DNA of 64,000 nucleotides, taken from positions 202,368,001 to 202,432,000 of the forward strand of contig JBITNC010000001.1 of NCBI GenBank assembly GCA_050084985.1. The letters run 5' to 3'. The notes under the pieces were generated by a model. The model did no database searches and was not told the DNA's origin. It worked only from the letters and a program-made list of their open reading frames with translations. This document shows positions 58,101 through 64,000 of the stretch, piece by piece. A program made the translations under genes and the position numbers. Source of the stretch: Nageia nagi. Taxonomy: Eukaryota; Pinophyta. Position 1 is the stretch's first letter. Every line of letters starts with the position of its first letter.

Positions 58101-60600
58101 AAAAGGAATTATTCCATCATGCATTTTTCAATAAGGATCATCCTCATTTTGTTGTTGTGTTAGCTATTAATCCTTTTATACAACTCCATGTTATAGTAAT
58201 TTTGTGAAGGTTATTTCAATTTAAAAGGTCTTCTTATGTGTTTTGTGTCAAGGAGCATTTTCATTCTTTTCATTCCAAATTCAATAATATGAGTAATATA
58301 ATTTATTACTTTGTGAACCTCTCTCATAACTTTATTATACTCCCTTATTCTCTAAATACAATCTAATTATAATTTTTGGGAACCATTCAATGGCTTCCTC
58401 ATGAAAATACTAGTTTGTATATGGATCCATTTGCCTATTCTTTATGGTACTAATAATATTTCTAATTTGTATTTTAATGGTTTTATTTAGTGTAGAGAAT
58501 TACATAAAAGAATATATTAGAGTCTTTCCAATCCATGAATTTCTCATTATGGTTATGTTTTATATGTTGAATCTCTCACTATCCCATATTTTTCTAAATC
58601 ATTCTAATCCTTATGTTGTGTGAAGATGAGAATACTATATTCATTGAGATTTTTCTCCTCTATAATATCATTATGTAGAAATCCAAATTATCACAAAGCT
58701 CTTAGAGATAAGAATAGTCTTTTGTGTAGACATAGCCTTTTTGAGCATGTTAGATGACATCTACTTATTAGGATCATAGGGTATTTTGGGTAGTGTGCAC
58801 CCCATATGCCCCACCTACTTGAGTATCATATGGATATATGAGAAAGGGTTCTCATGTTTATATCCTATCTTTAGGATCACCAAAAAATGTGATAGACAAA
58901 TTAAGATGATTAAAAGGCTTCCTAGAGTGAATTATAGCTAAATAGATGTAGTTTAGTGATCTACATAATCAAGGTATTGTAGGACTTAAATTTATGTGCT
59001 AGTTGAGTGGTTCAAAAGCTTATTCTTACAAATCCCACCCCCTTATATGTTAACCTAGAGTAATTGATCCAAGAAATTTATAAAAAAAAAACCTCATGAT
59101 CTCCTATTATTTAAAATCATTTGAAATAACTTAGCACTAAGGGAAGACTATATTAGTGATGAAATCTAAATATAACCTATGTATATGATTTTTTTAAATG
59201 CATTCCCACTCAATGCATTAAAAACTAGGATGATTTTATGAAAATCCCATTGAAAATATGAAATTTGAAGGTTGGTAATGACATCTAACTCACCAATATC
59301 AATGGCTAGTGATGAAATCTAACTCACTAGCCTTTGATTCATTTTTTTATTTTTATTAAACTAGACTATATGATAATGCAAAAACCTATCCAAATTCCAA
59401 TTATTATAAATTTAAAAAATATAATTAATTTTAATCTTTTTATGTTTTTTTAAATGAAATGCTAAACTACCCAACCAAGATGCATGTTTTACCTATTATA
59501 AAATGAAATCTAAGTCTATATGCAAATAATAATACAACATACCAAACAAGTTATTTATTTTTCTCTTTTCTTAATGATCTATCTATTTGCAAAATTTATG
59601 AAAGATATAAATTACATGGGGTCCTTATATTTACTTATGTTTTTGCATTATATTTGTCTTTTATAGGTTTTGGGTTGTCAAATATATGATGAAGGTATTT
59701 ATTTCATTTATTCTAGGACTCAACAATATTGTAAATAGGATTGTAGGTATTTTATTTATGAACATAGGTGAATGAATATGAACCTTGATATTTAGATGAA
59801 GATTACAACACTATAAACTTAAAAATTATTCTTTATATTACAATAATATCATACAAATCATGCATAATTATGTAAGATCACCCATGATTTTGTTACTAAT
59901 TTTAGTTAGAATATTTGAATTTTAACTTCATAAAACCTACAAATTTTTAATTTTATATTTTTTTTAATAAAAATAGAATATTAATATTAGTAAATATTAA
60001 TAAATAACATAAAAATATAATTCAAAAATAAATGAAGATATATTAAGGTTTATGAAATCCATTAAACTCTCCAAACTATCTTGTATTCATGTGATGGTCC
60101 TAATTATATTGTAAAAATGTATACGCAAGAATATAAAATGTATGTAAACATATTAAATTTTATTTATCACAAAATTGTATTACATTTAGTTTGACCTCAA
60201 ATATCACTTCTATATTATTTTGAATTACAATTTCTTATAGGTATTATCAATGTGAATATATAAATCTTCTTGATGGTAGTTATAATTATATTTTTATCTT
60301 TTGATATTGGAACTCTACTCAATATTCTACATTCTACTTGTTACATTCTATTTATTACATTCCTTCAATCCAACAAATAAAAATATAAGACACTCTAAAA
60401 ACCTACACATGCTCACAAGATGGAATTAGTGTAAACCTATGTTATCATAAAATAAATTAAAGCAACCATTAAAGAAAAACACAATTGTGAAATAATAGTA
60501 TAAACTAATATGTAATGACAAATTGATTATAATATACAATAAAAATTAATATGCCTTGATTAACTACTGACTTTCTTAACTATGAACTTTTTTATTAAAA
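55111..60600. other. Long stretch without recognisable genes
   Basis: I translated the more GC-containing parts (56.4-59.3 kb) and recognised no family. A segment at 55690-56330 resembles 63240-63720 in the same orientation at perhaps 60%. A perfect 9-bp stem, GGCTAGTGA and TCACTAGCC with an 11-nt loop, lies at 59304-59332. The rest is AT-rich decayed repeat. Confidence 0.4.
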
Positions 60601-60619
60601 AAAAGTAATTGACTATTTT

Positions 60620-61260
60620 TATACCAAATTCAATAACTATTGCAAGTATTATGGTTGTATGTGTAACTTTTGTAGCTTTAAAATAGTGTATGGACATTCA
60701 TGGAAAAATAATTAAATATGGGTTTATCTTACATCCAATTATGATAATAACTGTAACAAACATGTATACAAAATAAAGGATCATTAATATGGGAAGGATT
60801 TTTTTGACAATATGTATTGTGTACAAATAATTTCATGAACTACAATGATCATATAGCATGCAAGGAATGGTTGTAACAAGGAAGCCATCAAACAATTTGA
60901 ACAAATGAAATATTTGGTCATTAATCCAATATAGGTTTAGTGAAAGTGGATTATCAATACTTCAAATTGATCAATTATTATTATCATATTACACCCATAA
61001 TGTAATACTATATATGTATGATTGACCTTCTTGGTCATACTAGACATCTAGATGAAGTGAAAGATATTACAAATAATATATCAATAAAACTTGATGTTAC
61101 AGTGTGAACTTGTTTTCTTGGTGCCTATAGAATTCATAATAATCTAAAGCTAGTAGAACATCTTTTAGTGTTAAACCCTCAATATTTTGTGTGTGTTATG
61201 TACTTTCCTCAAATATACATGTTGTTTGGTAGGTGGAATAAAACTAAAAACATATAAAAA
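60620..61260 (+). pseudogene. PPR pseudogene fragment, PLS/E type, copy 1
   Basis: Across several frames and stops the order matches the C-terminal third of a PLS-class pentatricopeptide protein. It has a VALK..MDIHGKIIKYGF segment (about 60672-60730), an EQMKYLVINP-like codon run near 60897, and CMIDLLGH (about 61016-61039). Next are KDITNNISIKLDVT-like codons near 61060, and LSSNIH near 61206 in place of the LLSNIYA of the E motif. Such proteins bind organellar RNA and are usually imported into plastids or mitochondria. This copy cannot be translated. A second copy starts 741 bp downstream. The N-terminal repeats are absent. Confidence 0.7.
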
Positions 61261-61343
61261 TAGGTGTAATCTTGTTGAATGCAATTTTATTGGGATATTC
61301 ATGAGATAGGCATGGTTTAGAGTATATCAAGCATTTTTTTTAA

Positions 61344-62030
61344 ATGCAATTGACTTGTGTTAGACCAAATTCAATTATCATTGTAAGTATTCTATCTATA
61401 TGTGCAAGTTTTATAGCTTTAAAATGGGGCATGTTCATTCATGTAAAAATAATTAGATATGGGTCTCTTTTATATGTAATTATGATAACATCCTTGATAG
61501 ATGTGTATGGAAAATATGGGAGCAATTATATGGAAAATATTTAATTTAAAAAATATGATATGAACAAATAATTTCATGAATTGCAATGATTGCAAGGTAT
61601 TAAAATTATTTGAAAAATGGTATTATTCTAAATGATATTATATTTATTAATATATTATATGCATGTAGCCATGTAGGTCTAGATAAATGGGGCTATAAAT
61701 AATTGCAATCCATGAATGATTATTAGCATATTACAACCATAATAGAATACTATACATGTATGATTAACCTTCATAACCATGTTGCATGTTTGCATGAAGC
61801 AAAATATTTAATAAATAACATGCCAATAAAACCTAATGCTACAATGTGGACTTTTTTTATTAGTGCCTAAAAAATTTATAACAATCTAAAGCTAGAAGAA
61901 TTTGTAGTAGAACACCTTTTAGAGTTAGACCCCCAAAATTATATACTTTACATACTTCAAATGTTTATGATATATTTGGAAGGTAGAATCAAATTAAAAA
62001 TATATGAAAAATAAATATAATTTGATGGAA
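61344..62030 (+). pseudogene. PPR pseudogene fragment, PLS/E type, copy 2
   Basis: The frame is open from 61344 to 61544 and shows VRPNSIIIVSILSICASFIAL, then GMFIHVKIIRYG and LIDVYGKYGS, a textbook PPR L/S pair. After it come INILYACSHVGL (near 61650), EYYTCMINLHNHVACLHEA (61740-61798) and NNMPIKPNATMWTFFISA (61818-61870). LEEFVVEHLLELDPQN (61892-61938) follows, matching the end of the PPR array and the E motif. Copy 2 aligns with copy 1 at an offset of 741 bp and is better preserved. It lacks the DYW tail. Confidence 0.8.
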
Positions 62031-62382
62031 TGAAATGATAATAGGATATGAACAAAACATATATACCCCACTACTACCAAAAGGCCATTTAGCATCAAAG
62101 ATGGCATCAAAAAATACCTAAGTGGGTTCCTAATGCTATTAGTGTTAGTCAACATCAATATGATGTCAACATTCAACTTTTTTATATTTTTTCTATATAT
62201 CCTAAGATAAAATGGTATTATATTTAGTGTAATAAAATACTATACAAGAAAATAAATGCATCGATCATGTGTATGAATCATTAAGTTTACATCTCAACTA
62301 TCCAAACCCATTAATTAAATGGCTTCCTTCAAAGGAAAAATGGAGGGAACTATGTAATATGGTTTATACATAAATAAAACAC

Positions 62383-62900
62383 TCTTAAAAAGTGTATTTT
62401 TATCATATTTTATGGTTGTGAATTCCCTAGTCAATATGTATGCAAAATATGGAAGCATAGAGAAGGTATGCAAATTATTTGATAGAAGTAGTAGTACAAC
62501 TAGATCAATTCACCTTTTCCATCATCCTCCAATCATGCACCAAATTTGGAGATTAATAATAAGGTATATACATACATTAAATACTATTTTAAAATGTATT
62601 TTTATCAAATGTTGTGATTGTGAATGGCCTAGTAAACATATATGCAAAATATGTAAGCACAGAGGAGACATACCTCAATAGGCATTAACACACATTTTTA
62701 CACCAAATGAAATAAAAAATAATAGTATTAAAACCAAATCAATTCACCTTTTCCATCATCCTTACATGCATTAAACTAAGAAATTTGCAATAAGGTTTTT
62801 ACTTATATCAAAGACTATTTAAAATTGAATTTTAATTAGATGTTTTAGTTGTGAATACCCTAGTAGACATGTATGCAAAATTGCAAGCATAATATGGTAC
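62383..62900 (+). repeat. Small tandem array built from a PPR-derived segment
   Basis: A segment reading VVNSLVNMYAKYGSIEK (62412-62465) recurs in decayed form at about 62586-62670 and 62818-62895 (TTGTGAATNCCCTAGTNNACAT cores). The spacer ATCAATTCACCTTTTCCATC recurs at 62504 and 62736. Units are about 203 and 232 bp. The first copy also keeps KLFDR, the beginning of the next PPR repeat. Confidence 0.65.
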
Positions 62901-64000
62901 ATAAATAATTTGATAATATGCATGATGTAATGCATAAAATGGATATGTTGAAAGAGATCATAAATATGCACAAAATAAATACTCATAGTTTTTAATGTTA
63001 TTTTTAACATTATCTCTAATTTTATATATGATCTTATCTCTACTATTATGAAATAAAATATGATGATATTTATTATTTTATGATTCTAATTGTAGATAAA
63101 AAATAATGCATAATGCAATAAATAAAGTACTATTTATTTATAAAATTAATACTAAAGTACATATTAGAAATATACAAATAATTGATAATAATAACTATGC
63201 ACCTTCATCATATTTGAATAAATGAGTTATGAATAATACCATCATACAATATCTACAAGTTTGGACTCAAAAAATACGATATCCATGCCTTAATGATAGC
63301 AAACAATTGATGTCTTAAAATAAGCAATATCAAATGTAGAAATTAAAATTCATGAAATATGACAAAAGGTATAATAGATCCTCATATAGGTGGTGTTAAA
63401 AAATACAATTATTATTTGGATATATTATATGCATCTATTTTCCTATCTAATTGATGATCTGTTGATGATGAATCATTTGCCTTTGATATTATTTAATAGA
63501 AACATCTTGATCTTCTCCTTTTTGTGGCATCATCACATATTAGATACTTCATGATACCTTTATAGATATTTAACACCACTTAAATTATTTTGTGGTCCTT
63601 TTACATTGATTACTTTGGGTATATTTTAATCTCTTTTTATAATAAATATCCATTGATGCTATAAAAATAAATTATTTAATAAATACAAATTTATTTTTAG
63701 TTATCTACATTTTTCCCCTCTTTAGATGTGTAATGGAATACATGAAATTGCATATCTGATGAAGAGAAGTAGAAATAAATTATGAGGAATTTGAACTCTT
63801 ATATAGCAACATGATCCTTTGATGCAGGCCCTTAATTTCCCCCTTTTGACTTGGTTTCTCTAGTAAAGTTCCATGGATGGATAAACTAAGATAAAATATG
63901 AAGAAATTCTTTCTTTTACCCCTTGCTATGCTAAAGAATGAAAGTGATTGATCCTTTATATATGATACTAGGGAGTCTCATGTTTTGGCATCCATGCCTT
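62901..64000. other. AT-rich end of the window
   Basis: No coding region recognised. It includes the 63240-63720 segment related to 55690-56330. The last 300 bp are slightly richer in G+C (CTGATGAAGAGAAG near 63758) and resemble LTR sequence without a partner in the window. Confidence 0.4.

Noticed and set aside
59304-59332. Perfect 9-bp stem with an 11-nt loop as a terminator or small RNA gene
   Set aside because: It is isolated in AT-rich repeat DNA with no gene next to it. A stem of this size is expected by chance in 64 kb.

Overview
This is repeat-dominated nuclear intergenic DNA from a land plant. The evidence is the assortment of families: Tat-lineage Ty3/gypsy LTR elements, a plant L1-type LINE with a CCHC ORF1, an En/Spm (CACTA) transposase with a short GT-AG intron, and decayed PLS/E-class PPR genes. 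The DNA is very A+T rich and CpG is scarce. A gymnosperm or another plant with a large, slowly purged genome fits, but nothing here proves the species. I see no intact host gene, no rRNA, no convincing tRNA and no CRISPR array. Every recognisable coding region is a pseudogene.

Layout. 1-1.58 kb: AT-rich DNA with a 217-bp tandem duplication. 1.58-7.35 kb: LTR element E1, with a gag-pro relic, a 61-63 bp minisatellite and no reverse transcriptase. 7.35-9.5 kb: nothing recognised. 9.5-12.7 kb: plus-strand copy of an unclassified long repeat, called here family A. 12.77-17.26 kb: L1-type LINE. 17.3-20.23 kb: long purine-rich coding relic that I cannot name, ending in a LINE-like 3' tail.

20.26 to about 55.1 kb is best read as one ancient plus-strand CACTA element split by later insertions. 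Its transposase segments lie at 20.55-22.63, 23.74-24.42, 43.62-43.78 and 54.79-55.11 kb, in the order and orientation of one gene. The insertions are: a 1.06-kb TIR element (22670-23733, 7-bp TSD AATATTT); a minus-strand family A element (about 24.9-43.6 kb), which was itself hit by the Tat-lineage element Tat-I (25298-34990, TSD AAATA) and by a 1.2-kb insertion (38719-39923, 10-bp TSD); and Tat-II (43784-54790, TSD TATAA). Tat-II is the youngest large element. Its LTRs differ by only about 4% by eye, yet it encodes only Gag-protease.

55.1-60.6 kb holds nothing I recognise apart from a weak direct repeat shared with 63.2-63.7 kb. 60.6-62.9 kb holds two tandem PPR pseudogenes and a small array built from a PPR-derived segment. 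The last kilobase is AT-rich.

Nothing suggests genes working together in a host pathway. The functional logic is that of transposons: LTR promoters (TATAAAA or TATAAATA), primer-binding sites, polypurine tracts, gag-pro-pol relics, and tandem repeats in untranslated regions. The most informative observations are the TSD-resolved nesting, the gag-pro-only but recently mobile Tat-II, the fast-changing minisatellites inside element UTRs and LTRs, and the unclassified family A.
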